In this document: positions 17,352 to 26,737 of the stretch, one piece after another
How positions within the stretch are numbered: position 1 is the first letter of the stretch
Layout: every line of letters starts with the position of its first letter
Assembly (NCBI RefSeq): GCF_004345645.1
Contig: NZ_SLWS01000015.1
Span: forward strand, 170,381 to 234,380
Origin: Actinocrispum wychmicini
Lineage (GTDB): Bacteria > Actinomycetota > Actinomycetes > Mycobacteriales > Pseudonocardiaceae
Length of the DNA: 64,000 bases
Reading direction: 5' to 3'
Position numbers and translations under genes: made by a program
The notes under the pieces: generated by a model
Told to the model about the DNA's origin: nothing
Seen by the model: only the letters and a program-made list of their open reading frames with translations
Database searches by the model: none

Positions 17352-18560
17352 TCAGTTCTCGATCGGGTACGTCACGCAGAGCCGGAAGCCGCCTTCGGGG
17401 GTGTGCCCAGCGTGGAACGTGCCGCCCAGCAGGACGGTCCGTTCCCGCACGCCCATCAGGCCGTGGCCGCCCGACGGCAGGCTGACGGCGCCGGCCGGCT
17501 CCTTGGCCGGGCGGTCGTTGACCACTTCGACGATCAGCGCCGAACCGCACGGGAACATCCGGATGGTGGCGTGGGCGCCGTGCGCGTGCTTGTTGATGTT
17601 GGTCAACGCCTCCTGGACGGTTCGGTAGGCGGCCCGGGACACCGCCTGCGGCACGGGATCCGGGACCTCCTGCTCCACCATGGTGACCGGCACCTCGGCG
17701 TTGCGCAGCAACTGCGGCAGCTCCTCCAGGCCGGGGTGCACGTCGTCGTCGACCGCGCCGGACCGCAGCACACCGACCAGGTCACGTAACTCGTCCAGGG
17801 TCCGTTTGGACAGCTGGCGGATGGTGTTGGCGGCTTCTCGCGACTCGTCGTCCTGCGCGGAGACCACCAGGGCGCCGGCCTGCATGGCGATCAGGGTCAC
17901 CTGGTGGGACACGACGTCGTGCATCTCGCGGGCGAGGCTCGCCCGTTCCGCGGCGCGGATGGTCTGCTCGTGCAGCGCCTGTTCGCGTTCCTTGCTCGCG
18001 GCCAGCGCGGCCAGCCGGTCCGACAGTTCCACGCGCAGGGCCATCAGCAGGCCGAGCGCGATGGGCAGGCCGGCGTAGAGGATTCCGTAGATGCCGTTGA
18101 AGATGTGCGCCCGCCAGCTCAGGTTGAAGAACCTGTCCAGCGGCCACTGGACGTACGCGCAGGTCCAGGCCAGGCCGCCGGCGACCATGGTCTGCCACAT
18201 CCATTGTTTGCGCCTGGCCAGGGTGCCGAGGGCGATCATGCCCGCGATCTGGGCGGCACCGGCGAAATACCCCGGCACGGTCACCAGGAACACGAGGAAC
18301 GGCCATCGCCTGCGGAACATCACCGCCGCACACGCGACACCCGAAAGCACGATGGAGTAGGTCTGCGTCTGCGGCGAGATCCGCAGCCAGACCTCCAGCG
18401 CGGAGAGCAGGACGGCGAATCCGTCGAGCACCGGTCCCCGGGCGACGGGATGCTTGTGGATCTTGACGATCCGGTCCAGGCTGGCGAACCGGTTGCGGGC
18501 CAGAGTGACCTTCTCGACCACTTCCCCTGACTGCCCGGTTGTCAAAGTGTGCGTGACCAC
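17352..18560 (-). CDS. orphan sensor histidine kinase (NarL/DesK class)
   Basis: About 402 residues. The N-terminal half has several hydrophobic segments (roughly 40-200), then a HisKA_3 dimerisation helix with the phospho-acceptor His in LAREMHDVVSHQVTLI, and a HATPase_c with the N-box TVQEALTNINKHAHG and a G-box GGHGLMGVRERTVLLGG. The frame opens at 18722, but I choose the GTG at 18560 (MVTHTLTTGQSG) because GAGGGG lies 7 bases before it and the upstream part is Pro/Arg/Gly-rich. Kinases of this class usually sit beside a LuxR-type response regulator; none is present in the window, so its partner is elsewhere. Confidence 0.9.
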   Translation of the reverse strand: MVTHTLTTGQSGEVVEKVTLARNRFASLDRIVKIHKHPVARGPVLDGFAVLLSALEVWLRISPQTQTYSIVLSGVACAAVMFRRRWPFLVFLVTVPGYFAGAAQIAGMIALGTLARRKQWMWQTMVAGGLAWTCAYVQWPLDRFFNLSWRAHIFNGIYGILYAGLPIALGLLMALRVELSDRLAALAASKEREQALHEQTIRAAERASLAREMHDVVSHQVTLIAMQAGALVVSAQDDESREAANTIRQLSKRTLDELRDLVGVLRSGAVDDDVHPGLEELPQLLRNAEVPVTMVEQEVPDPVPQAVSRAAYRTVQEALTNINKHAHGAHATIRMFPCGSALIVEVVNDRPAKEPAGAVSLPSGGHGLMGVRERTVLLGGTFHAGHTPEGGFRLCVTYPIEN

Positions 18561-18925
18561 CGTGGAACCCCTCGGTTCGGCCTGCGTGTCCGGTTGGATC
18601 GGCAGTGTGCTGCCCCCGGTCGCCGGTGACCGTACGGGGGAGCCGTCGCGTGGCCGGGGAACGTGGCTCGGGCTGGTGGCCCCGCCATGGCCCTCGGCCG
18701 GCCGGTGTCGTTGTCGTGGCATTGGCTCGGCCTCTCCGACGACCGCGGAGGGTGTTCGCGGTGCGTCACCTTATGAAGACAGTCCGATCCTCGAACGCGG
18801 ACGCCCGGTCGGCAAGGAATGTGCGAACGCACATTCCGGCAGGACGAACGTCGGTAGCGCATTCGGTTGAAGGTGTGCCATCCGCCATGCGCAACCGGAC
18901 CTGGTAGGGCTTTCACAATGCTCAG
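18561..18925. other. 365-bp stretch without a recognisable gene (5' region of the histidine kinase)
   Basis: Between the kinase start and the pabB remnant I see no convincing reading frame. It contains the 22-bp palindrome at 18816-18837. It probably holds the promoter of the kinase and perhaps unrecognisable 5' parts of the decayed pabB gene. Confidence 0.6.
18816..18837. promoter_or_regulatory. 22-bp perfect palindrome, candidate operator
   Basis: GGAATGTGCG and its exact complement CGCACATTCC, separated by AA. It lies 255 bases upstream of the histidine-kinase start. Perfect 10-bp arms with a 2-base centre suit a dimeric regulator; which one is unknown. Confidence 0.5.
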
Positions 18926-19425
18926 GTGTCCCAGGTCGCGGTGCTGGAACGGGCCGTCCCGGTCCAAGCGGACCGGCCCGATCTGCCGTTCGCCCCCGCC
19001 CTCGGCCGGGTGGGCTACCAGGGATGAGAGCCGACGGCCGAACGCGGCGGACGCGGCGGATCCAGGAGACACGCGTGCGAGGGCCCAGACGCGGTGCTGG
19101 ACCGCGCGGTCGTCGTCGACCATGAAGCCTCCTCCGTGTACCTGCTGGCGCTGGGCGACGAGCGATCACCGAAACCACGGCCATGCTCATCGCCCTACCG
19201 GTCCTGCACCCGGCGGAGCTCCCGGTGTCGACTCACGCCGCGACAGCACGGCACGATCGAACCGGGTACCTGACTATGATCGCGCGCTGTCAAGAGGCGA
19301 TACGCGCCGGGGATACACACAGGGGGCCGTTGGCGCTGCTCAGCCCCCCGCCCGAGCAGTCAGCCCACCCCGCCGTGTCGCGGCGTTCCTGGACGCCGTG
19401 TCGAGCGTTCCCGGGTCAGCGGGGT
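18926..19425 (+). pseudogene. pabB: decayed aminodeoxychorismate synthase component I (pabB-like) fragment
   Basis: The plus strand reads a broken chorismate-binding enzyme. In one frame LERAVPVQADRPDLPFAP is followed by ALGRVGYQG, then an in-frame TGA (19025-19027) where PabB has the Tyr of GYELKAE; the same frame resumes with EPTAERGG and DAVLDRAVVVDHEASSVYLL. After about 19175 the match moves to another frame: RTGYLTMIARCQEAIRAGDTH (to about 19320), the PabB Y..I..CQ..I..GD.Y motif. Further on RVAAFLDAVSSVPG may be a remnant of the next block in a third frame. The catalytic C-terminal half is missing. I infer a dead gene, truncated at both ends; its 3' edge meets the convergent gene ending at 19416. 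Confidence 0.7.
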
Positions 19426-20363
19426 GGGTAGCCGTAGGGCTGTGGGGGCTGGCCGTAGCCCGGTTGTTGTGGGTAGTAGCCCGGCTGCATCTGTGGCTGC
19501 GGCATCGGCTGGGGCGCGTTGGGCATCGGCCCGCTGGGGTACATCGGCTGCTGCATGGGCATCGGCTGGGGGCCGCTGGGGTGTGGCTGCATCTGCTGGG
19601 GCGGCGGCATCTGCTGGGGGCCGGTCGGGTAGGTGGGCTGTTGTCCGCCGGCCGGCAGGGACGCGCCCTGGCGGGTCCACAGGTGCTGCGGGAAGGCGCG
19701 GATCACCGCGGTGAGGCCCTGCGCGGTTTCGAAGATCTCCTGGGCCGTTGTGCGGGTGAAGAAGTTCCGGGCCGGGTGGATCAGTTCGTTGCCCTGGATC
19801 GTCCAGTCGGACAGCCGGGTCTGCCGCATCGCGCCGATCACCTGCGGGGTGAACAACTCCATGGCGAAGTTCTCGTCGCCGCCCTCGATCAGGACCTGCC
19901 TGTTGAACTCCTGGTCCGGGGTGCGCGGCTCGACCGCGTGGCCGGTCAGCAGCCGCATGCCCCGGTTGGCCACGTGCAGCGGCGGCAACGCGACGGGCAA
20001 CTTGACCACCCAGACGGTGTACACCTCGTTGGCGTCGGAGTAGACAAGGCCGCTGTACGAGGTGCGCTTGGTCCGCCGCTGGTAGTCGAACACAGTGACC
20101 TGCAGGCCATCGACCAGCCCGACGACCGCGCCGAACGCGACCCGACGGTCACCGCGCAGCGTGAACGGCTTGCAGTTGTACGCGGTGAGCAGTTCGGGCG
20201 CGTACGGCCGGAATTGCCATCCCTGGCCCATCGCGAACGCCTGGCGTTCCGCGTTTTTCGAATCCTGACGTTTCTTCAGGAACTGCCGCGGCAGCACCAG
20301 TGTGAACACGTTCAACAACGCCATGATGGCGATGAAGAGTACGACGAAAAGAGCAACGAGCAT
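19416..20363 (-). CDS. membrane-anchored protein with Pro/Gln/Met-rich C-terminal tail
   Basis: A 315-residue protein of unknown function. It has one N-terminal membrane segment (MLVALFVVLFIAIMALLNVF), a soluble domain of about 200 residues (motifs VTVFDYQRRTKRTSYSGLVY and VWVVKLPVALPPLHVANRGM) and a C-terminal tail of about 90 residues made of P, Q, M, G and Y (PQQMPPPQQMQPHPSGPQPM). The middle domain resembles actinobacterial DUF-type proteins whose base motif is a beta-sheet fold; I cannot name it surely. The low-complexity tail faces the cytosol if the N-terminus is out. The gene is followed at its 3' end by the pabB remnant. Confidence 0.85.
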   Translation of the reverse strand: MLVALFVVLFIAIMALLNVFTLVLPRQFLKKRQDSKNAERQAFAMGQGWQFRPYAPELLTAYNCKPFTLRGDRRVAFGAVVGLVDGLQVTVFDYQRRTKRTSYSGLVYSDANEVYTVWVVKLPVALPPLHVANRGMRLLTGHAVEPRTPDQEFNRQVLIEGGDENFAMELFTPQVIGAMRQTRLSDWTIQGNELIHPARNFFTRTTAQEIFETAQGLTAVIRAFPQHLWTRQGASLPAGGQQPTYPTGPQQMPPPQQMQPHPSGPQPMPMQQPMYPSGPMPNAPQPMPQPQMQPGYYPQQPGYGQPPQPYGYPPR

Positions 20364-20509
20364 CTCATCCCCAGTCCCTCACCGAGCCGGACCCCGGTCC
20401 GGAAGTTCGCGGTGAACCTACCCCATGGGGAACAGCGACGCTGCCCAAACGGGCGAACCCGAAAAACCCCGAAACAGACACCCGACCAGCCAGTATGAGA
20501 ACAGGCAGG

Positions 20510-20690
20510 CCGGGCGGAGCCCATCGGCTGGGGGCCGAGGGCCGCAATCAGGGTCCGCAGGCGGAGCCCGATCGGAGCCCGCCGAGCGGGCGGCGAGTTG
20601 GTGTTGGGGGTTTGGGGGCGGAGCCCCCAGCGGGGGTCCGGGGGCGGAGCCGCCCGGGCGGGGTCTGGGGGCCGCGCCCCCAGAAAACAC
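20510..20690. repeat. cluster of GC-rich hairpins (GGGGGC...GCCCCC type)
   Basis: The 390-bp gap 20364-20753 has no gene but is packed with short perfect hairpins: TGGGGGC-GGA-GCCCCCA (20613-20629), GGGCGG-AG-CCGCCC (20642-20655) and TCTGGGGGC-CGC-GCCCCCAGA (20664-20684), plus related CGGAGCCC units near 20515-20580. Such units are common intergenic repeats in actinomycetes; the last one may also end rbpA transcription. Confidence 0.75.
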
Positions 20691-20753
20691 CCGAAGGTTC
20701 CAGGCGAGCGCTCTCCGCGAGCACACCTCGCCCAGAACCTGAGGAGGCCCTGC

Positions 20754-21095
20754 TCAGCCTTCGCGTTGTTGGCGGAGCTTGGCCAGCGCTTCGGCGAGGA
20801 TGGCCTCGCCGTCGGCGTCGGAGCGACGCTCCTTCACGTACGCGAGGTGCGTCTTGTAGGGCTCGTTGCGCGGCGCGTTGGGTGGCGCCTCCTTGTTCTT
20901 GCCGCCGGGGAGGCCGCAACGTGGGCAGTCCCACGACTCCGGCTCTTCCGCGTCGACCGCGAAGGACGGGCGCGATTCATGCCCGTTCGCGCACCAGTAG
21001 GACACCCGGCGTCTCGGAGCGGACTCACCGCGCTCCGACTCGCCCATGGGTCCCGCGCCAACCCGGGTCCCCCGGATCGCGTTACCACCTGCCAT
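20754..21095 (-). CDS. rbpA: RNA polymerase-binding protein RbpA
   Basis: RbpA binds the group-1 and some group-2 sigma factors and stabilises open complexes; it is found only in actinobacteria. The 113-residue product starts MAGGNAIRGTRVGAGPMGE (N-terminal tail), has the zinc-ribbon-like core YWCANGHE...WDCPRCGLPGG with the four-Cys/His pattern, the basic linker, and the C-terminal sigma-interacting helix THLAYVKERRSDADGEAILAEALAKLR. Length and order are typical. It is the last gene after secG, as in many relatives. Confidence 0.96.
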   Translation of the reverse strand: MAGGNAIRGTRVGAGPMGESERGESAPRRRVSYWCANGHESRPSFAVDAEEPESWDCPRCGLPGGKNKEAPPNAPRNEPYKTHLAYVKERRSDADGEAILAEALAKLRQQREG

Positions 21096-21169
21096 TGATC
21101 CTCACACCCCCATCACACGGCGGTCGCTACCGGCCGCCCAACTTTCCGGATCCCCAGCGGCCGGCCCGA

Positions 21170-21403
21170 TCACTGGATCTTGATCAGCAGTCCGAGTCCG
21201 ACAATGCAGATGAACCAGAGGACTCCGACCACGAGCGTCGCGCGGTCGAGGTTCTTCTCGACGACGCTCGAGCCGGAAAGGCTCGACTGCATTCCGCCGC
21301 CGAACAACGAGGACAGGCCGCCGCCACGCCCCCGGTGCAGTAGCACCAGCAGGATCAGCAGCACGCTGGTCACGATCAAGACGATTTGAAGAGCCAGTTC
21401 CAT
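21170..21403 (-). CDS. secG: preprotein translocase subunit SecG
   Basis: A 77-residue membrane protein with two hydrophobic segments (about 4-20 and 54-74) and the conserved central loop RGRGGGLSSLFGG. SecG assists SecYEG protein export at the inner membrane. Position between tpiA and rbpA is conserved in actinobacteria. Confidence 0.95.
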   Translation of the reverse strand: MELALQIVLIVTSVLLILLVLLHRGRGGGLSSLFGGGMQSSLSGSSVVEKNLDRATLVVGVLWFICIVGLGLLIKIQ

Positions 21404-21510
21404 TTCATCCTCGCTGTCGCACGGCAGGACTCACAGGTTACCTCGTACGTGTCGCGGATTGACCACGGGCCGTACAAATGTCCCACAGTTGTATGGCGTA
21501 ACAAACGTCG

Positions 21511-22296
21511 TCAGACGAAGGGGCCGCCGGCGGCCATGGCGGAGAGCTTGGTGAACTCCTCGCCGTCCAGGGACGCGCCGCCGACCAGGGCACCGTCGAT
21601 GTCCGGCTGCGTGACCAGGTCGGAAATGTTGCCGGACTTCACCGAACCGCCGTAGAGCACCCGGACGGTCGCGGCCACCTCGCTGCCGTACTTCTCGTCG
21701 AGCTTCTTGCGGATCGCGCCGCAGACCTCCTGCGCGTCCGCCGGGGTGGCCACCTTGCCGGTGCCGATCGCCCAAACGGGCTCGTAGGCGATCACCACGT
21801 TCGCCACCTGCTCCGCCTTGAGGCCCTTGAGGTCCGCGACGAGCTGGTCGGAGCAGTGCTCCACTTGGCCGTTGGCCTCGCGGACGTCAAGCTTCTCGCC
21901 GACGCACAGGATGGGGGTGATCCCGTGCTTCAGCGCGGCCTTGACCTTCTTGTTGACCAGCTCGTCGGACTCCTCGTGGTACTCGCGGCGCTCGGAGTGC
22001 CCGACCACCACGTAGTGGCAGCCGAGCTTGGCGAGCATCAGTCCGGAGATGTCGCCGGTGTAGGCGCCCGAGTCGACCGGGGACACGTCCTGGGCGCCGT
22101 ATTTGAGCTTGAGCTTGTCCCCTTCGATCACGTTCTGCACGGCGCGGATCGCGGTGAACGGCGGCAGCACGGCCACCTCGACCTTCGCGTAGTACTTCTC
22201 CGGCAACGAGAACGCGATCTTCTGGACCAGCGCGATGGCCTCAAGGTGGTTGAGGTTCATCTTCCAGTTGCCTGCGATCAGCGGCGTGCGGGCCAT
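21511..22296 (-). CDS. tpiA: triose-phosphate isomerase
   Basis: Interconverts dihydroxyacetone phosphate and glyceraldehyde 3-phosphate. The 261-residue product has the N-terminal GNWKMN (catalytic Lys), the electrophile His in VVGHSERRE, the catalytic Glu in IAYEPVWAIGTGK and the phosphate-binding YGGSVKSGN and GALVGGASL. Length is normal. It follows pgk by 6 bases, so gap-pgk-tpiA is one operon; secG starts 107 bases downstream. Confidence 0.98.
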   Translation of the reverse strand: MARTPLIAGNWKMNLNHLEAIALVQKIAFSLPEKYYAKVEVAVLPPFTAIRAVQNVIEGDKLKLKYGAQDVSPVDSGAYTGDISGLMLAKLGCHYVVVGHSERREYHEESDELVNKKVKAALKHGITPILCVGEKLDVREANGQVEHCSDQLVADLKGLKAEQVANVVIAYEPVWAIGTGKVATPADAQEVCGAIRKKLDEKYGSEVAATVRVLYGGSVKSGNISDLVTQPDIDGALVGGASLDGEEFTKLSAMAAGGPFV

Positions 22297-22302
22297 CGTG
22301 TG

Positions 22303-23499
22303 TCAGTCCTCCAGAACCTGGACGCCGGGCAGCTCTTTGCCCTCAAGGAACTCCAGCGACGCTCCGCCGCCGGTGGAGATGTGCGAGAAACCGTCCTCGG
22401 GCAGGCCGAGCAGGCGCACCGCCGCGGCCGAGTCGCCGCCGCCGACCACGCTGTACGCCGTGCCGTCGACGAGCGCCTGGGCCACCGCCCGGGTGCCGCC
22501 GGCGAACGCCTCGAACTCGAACACGCCCATCGGGCCGTTCCAGAACACGGTGGCCGCGTCGGCGAGTTTCCCGGTGAACAGCTCCCGGGTCTTCGGGCCG
22601 ATGTCCAGGCCCTGCCGGTCGGCCGGGATGGCGTCGGCGGGCACGACCTCGTGCGGCGCGTCCGCGGCGAACTCGGTCGCGGCGAGCACATCCACCGGCA
22701 GCACCAGGTCGACGCCGCGCTTCTCGGCCTCGGCCAGGAAACCCGACACCTGCTCCAGTTGGTCCGCCTGGAGCAGCGACTGGCCCACCTCGTGGCCCTG
22801 GGCCTTGAGGAACGTGTACGCCATGCCGCCGCCGATGAGCAGCCGGTCGACCTTGGTCAGCAGGTTCGCGATCACGCCGAGCTTGTCCGACACCTTCGCG
22901 CCGCCGAGCACGACGACGTACGGGCGCGCGGTGTCCTCTGTCAGCTTGCGCAGCACCTCGACCTCGGCGAGGACGAGCCCGCCCGCGTAGTGCGGCAGCC
23001 GCTTGGCCACGTCGTACACCGACGCCTGCTTGCGGTGCACCACACCGAATCCGTCGGACACGAACGCGGTGGCGAACGCGGCCAGCTCGTCGGCCAACGC
23101 ACCACGCTCGGCTTCGTCCTTGCTGGTCTCGCGGGCGTCGAACCGGATGTTCTCCAGCAGCGCCACTTCACCGTCACCCAGACCGTCCACAGTGGACTTC
23201 GCGGACTCGCCGGTGACGTCGGCCGCCAGCTTGACCTCGCCGCCGAGCAGCTCACCGAGCCGCTTGGCCACGGGCGCCAGGGAGAACTTGGGATCCGGTT
23301 CGCCCTTGGGGCGGCCCAGGTGCGCGGCGACGACGACCCGCGCGCCAGCGCCGGTCAACTGCCGGATGGTGGGCAACGACGCGCGGACGCGGCCGTCGTC
23401 GGTGATCGTCTCGCCGTCGAGAGGGACGTTCAGGTCGGCGCGCAGCAGTACGCGCCGACCCGCGACACCCTCGGCCAGCAGGTCAGCCAGGGTCTTCAT
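22303..23499 (-). CDS. pgk: phosphoglycerate kinase
   Basis: Transfers phosphate from 1,3-bisphosphoglycerate to ADP. The 398-residue protein shows RADLNVPLDG (substrate site) near residue 19, AHLGRPKGEPDPKFSLAPVA, the hinge and the nucleotide-site VVGGGDSAAAVRLLG and STGGGASLEFLEGKELPG. It has the full two-domain length. It begins 1 base after the stop of gap, so translation is coupled. The codons for STVD near residue 106 contain the 13-bp palindrome discussed in the findings. Confidence 0.98.
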   Translation of the reverse strand: MKTLADLLAEGVAGRRVLLRADLNVPLDGETITDDGRVRASLPTIRQLTGAGARVVVAAHLGRPKGEPDPKFSLAPVAKRLGELLGGEVKLAADVTGESAKSTVDGLGDGEVALLENIRFDARETSKDEAERGALADELAAFATAFVSDGFGVVHRKQASVYDVAKRLPHYAGGLVLAEVEVLRKLTEDTARPYVVVLGGAKVSDKLGVIANLLTKVDRLLIGGGMAYTFLKAQGHEVGQSLLQADQLEQVSGFLAEAEKRGVDLVLPVDVLAATEFAADAPHEVVPADAIPADRQGLDIGPKTRELFTGKLADAATVFWNGPMGVFEFEAFAGGTRAVAQALVDGTAYSVVGGGDSAAAVRLLGLPEDGFSHISTGGGASLEFLEGKELPGVQVLED

Positions 23500-23500
23500 C

Positions 23501-24505
<1,005 letters not shown>

Positions 24506-24714
24506 GGTGCGTCTCCTCTGCTCAGACTGTCAACGTCTCGTCGGCGCGACCAGCGTATAGCCCTGGTCATGGCCTCGGGGGCGCGGTGCCGACCACCTCA
24601 CTTTATCGAATCAGAACCCGCACGGTTGAACCGGTCCGGCACGATCAGCGTGATCTTTGGACGTAACCCGAACACCACTGCCTGAACACCACCGCCTGAA
24701 CACCTGGAGTTCCC

Positions 24715-25167
24715 TTGCCGGACCCCACCCGCCGAAACGTCGTGTGCGGCCTGCTGATCGGACTGGCGGCGCCGGGTGCGTTGGCCGCCTGTTCGACCAC
24801 CGCCACCCAGGGCAACCCGCCCGCGCCGGCCGGATCGTCGTCCTCGGAGAACACCGGCTCCGGCGGGCCGAGCGGGGTCACCCTGACGAAGCTGTCGGAC
24901 GTGCCGGTGGGCAGCGGCCTGATCGTGGCCGGCCCGAGCGGCAAGATCCTCCTGGTCCGTCCCGCCGACAACGAGGTGCACGGCCTGGACCCGGTCTGCC
25001 CGCACGCTGGGGTGACCGTGGCGGTGCCCAAGAAGGGCACGATCACCTGCCCCGGCCACGGCAGCCAGTTCGACGGCTCGACCGGGGAACTGCGCAAAGG
25101 CCCGGCGACCACGGGCCTGACCAAGATCCCGGTGAAGATCAGCGGGGACTCGGTGGTCACCGCCTGA
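24715..25167 (+). CDS. Rieske [2Fe-2S] lipoprotein
   Basis: A 150-residue lipoprotein. The N-terminus has a twin-arginine-like TRRNVV and a lipobox ALAAC, so it is probably exported by Tat and lipid-anchored. A Ser/Gly/Pro-rich linker leads to a Rieske fold with both cluster motifs, CPHAGV near 98 and CPGHGSQFDG near 116 (Cys-X-His and Cys-X2-His). It is a small stand-alone Rieske, not a cytochrome bc subunit, so it is likely a periplasmic-side electron carrier with unknown partners. Start: TTG at 24715 with GGAG 6 bases before it. Imperfect 14-bp repeats (GAACACCACYGCCT) lie at 24670-24704. Confidence 0.9.
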   Translation: MPDPTRRNVVCGLLIGLAAPGALAACSTTATQGNPPAPAGSSSSENTGSGGPSGVTLTKLSDVPVGSGLIVAGPSGKILLVRPADNEVHGLDPVCPHAGVTVAVPKKGTITCPGHGSQFDGSTGELRKGPATTGLTKIPVKISGDSVVTA

Positions 25168-25180
25168 GACCCGGTGGGAC

Positions 25181-25714
25181 ATGGCTGAACCACAAGTCCG
25201 CCCGGCCATCGAGCGGGACATGCCGGCGGTCCGGGCCTTGGCCGCGAAGTTCGACCTGCTCCGCGACTGGCCGCGGCCGCCGGACTTCCTCGCCCTGGAA
25301 CACGAGCGGGGCGCCCCGGCCCAGCCGGACACACTCGCCGAAGTGCTGATCCTGGACGCCGAAGCGGCTGGTGGCGACCGCAGCACTCACCTCGCCTGGT
25401 ACGCCAACCAACCCGGCGTCACCGTTTGGACCGTGCCGGACGGGTACGCGTTCACCCGGGCGCTCGGCAACACATGCGTTGTCGGCCCGGCCGGCGGCCG
25501 CACTCCCGAAGCCAGCGTGGCCGCCGCCCTCGCCGGCACCCACCACGCGGCCCGGCAAGGGCTCACTGTCCGGATCGCGGTGTTCGCCGCCCACCTGGCC
25601 ACCCTGCGACTGCTCGACCTCGGTCTGCGCGTCGTGGACCAGGACACCCTGATGACCAGCGAGCCGAACCCGCTGTCCACCGACCGGTACATCCCGCACC
25701 CCGATCTCGGCTAG
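25181..25714 (+). CDS. GNAT-family N-acetyltransferase-like protein
   Basis: A 177-residue protein that begins with the GNAT-like VRPAIERDMPAVRALAAKF and has internal beta-alpha units (VTVWTVPDGYAF, GNTCVVGPAGGRTPEAS, VRIAVFAAHLATLRLLDLGL). The last unit fits the GNAT pattern of a glycine-linked helix near the end of the domain. No clear acetyl-CoA loop (Q/RxxGxG/A) is visible, so activity is uncertain. It starts 13 bases after the Rieske gene and is probably co-transcribed with it. Confidence 0.7.
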   Translation: MAEPQVRPAIERDMPAVRALAAKFDLLRDWPRPPDFLALEHERGAPAQPDTLAEVLILDAEAAGGDRSTHLAWYANQPGVTVWTVPDGYAFTRALGNTCVVGPAGGRTPEASVAAALAGTHHAARQGLTVRIAVFAAHLATLRLLDLGLRVVDQDTLMTSEPNPLSTDRYIPHPDLG

Positions 25715-25750
25715 CGATCGGCCTTCGGGTTGGTCCGTGACCCGCCCAGG

Positions 25751-26737
25751 TCAGACCTCTTCCTCCAACATCTCCGCGGTCACCGCGGACTCCGTGGACG
25801 GCAGCCCCAGGTCCTTCGCCCGCTTGTCGGCCATGGCCAGCAGGCGGCGGATCCGGCCGGCGACCGCGTCCTTCGTCATCGGCGGCTCCGCCAGTTGGCC
25901 CAGCTCCTCCAGCGACGCCTGCCGGTTCGCCAACCGCAGCTTCCCGGCCGCGGTCAGATGCTCCGGCGCCTCCGGCCCCAGGATCTCCATGGCGCGCTGC
26001 ACCCGAGCCGCTGCCGCGACTGCCGCGCGGGCCGAGCGGCGCAGGTTGGCGTCGTCGAAGTTGGCCAACCGGTTGGCGGTCGCCCGCACTTCGCGGCGCA
26101 TCCGGCGTTCCTCCCAGGCGAGCACGCTGGAATGCGCTCCCAGCCGGGTCAGCAGGGCGCCGATGGCGTCGCCGTCACGGATCACGACCCGGTCCGCGCC
26201 GCGGACCTCACGGGACTTCGCCTGGATACCCAGCCGGCGGGCGGCGCCCACGAGCGCCAGGGCCGCCTCGGGGCCGGGACACGTGACTTCGAGCGCGGAC
26301 GAACGGCCCGGCTCGGTCAACGACCCGTGCGCGAGGAACGCGCCACGCCACGCCGCCTCCGCGTCACACACGCCGCCGGACACGACCGCGGCCGGCAGTC
26401 CGCGCACCGGCCGTCCTCGTGGGTCGAGCAGCCCGGTCTGACGCGCGAGCCCGTCACCGTCTTTCACCACGCGCACCACGTACCGCGTGCCTTTGCGGAG
26501 GCCGCCCGAGGTGATCACGTGCACATCCGCGTGGTGGCCGTACAGCTCGTGGATCTCTTTCCGCAGCCGTCTGGCCGCCGAGCCGGTGTCGAGTTCCGCC
26601 TCCACCACCACCCGGCCGCCCACGATGTGCAGTCCGCCCGCGAAACGCAGCAGGGAGGACACCTCCGAACGGCGACAGCACGTCTTGGACACAGCGAGTC
26701 TGCTCAGCTCGTCCTTGACCGCCGCGGTCATCGCCAC
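25751..26737 (-). CDS. whiA: DNA-binding protein WhiA
   Basis: WhiA is a DNA-binding regulator present in nearly all Gram-positive bacteria; in Streptomyces it works with WhiB to switch on sporulation septation genes. The 328-residue product has the N-terminal domain MAMTAAVKDELSRLAV, a LAGLIDADG-endonuclease-like core (SSLLRFAGGLHIVGGRVVVE) and a C-terminal helix-turn-helix (LEELGQLAEPPMTKDAVAGRIRRLLAMADKRAKDLGL). GTG start is chosen; an ATG two codons later is the alternative. It overlaps the end of the yvcK-like gene, completing the uvrC-rapZ-yvcK-whiA run. Confidence 0.97.
   Translation of the reverse strand: MAMTAAVKDELSRLAVSKTCCRRSEVSSLLRFAGGLHIVGGRVVVEAELDTGSAARRLRKEIHELYGHHADVHVITSGGLRKGTRYVVRVVKDGDGLARQTGLLDPRGRPVRGLPAAVVSGGVCDAEAAWRGAFLAHGSLTEPGRSSALEVTCPGPEAALALVGAARRLGIQAKSREVRGADRVVIRDGDAIGALLTRLGAHSSVLAWEERRMRREVRATANRLANFDDANLRRSARAAVAAAARVQRAMEILGPEAPEHLTAAGKLRLANRQASLEELGQLAEPPMTKDAVAGRIRRLLAMADKRAKDLGLPSTESAVTAEMLEEEV

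Noticed and set aside
18867..20498. A 543-codon plus-strand frame over the pabB remnant and the membrane-protein gene
   Set aside because: It only touches PabB-like sequence by chance frame overlap and then reads antisense to the real 19416-20363 gene.
24670..24704. Imperfect 14-bp tandem repeat before the Rieske gene
   Set aside because: Only two and a half copies, slightly different, no symmetry; recorded in the Rieske entry but too weak for a functional claim.
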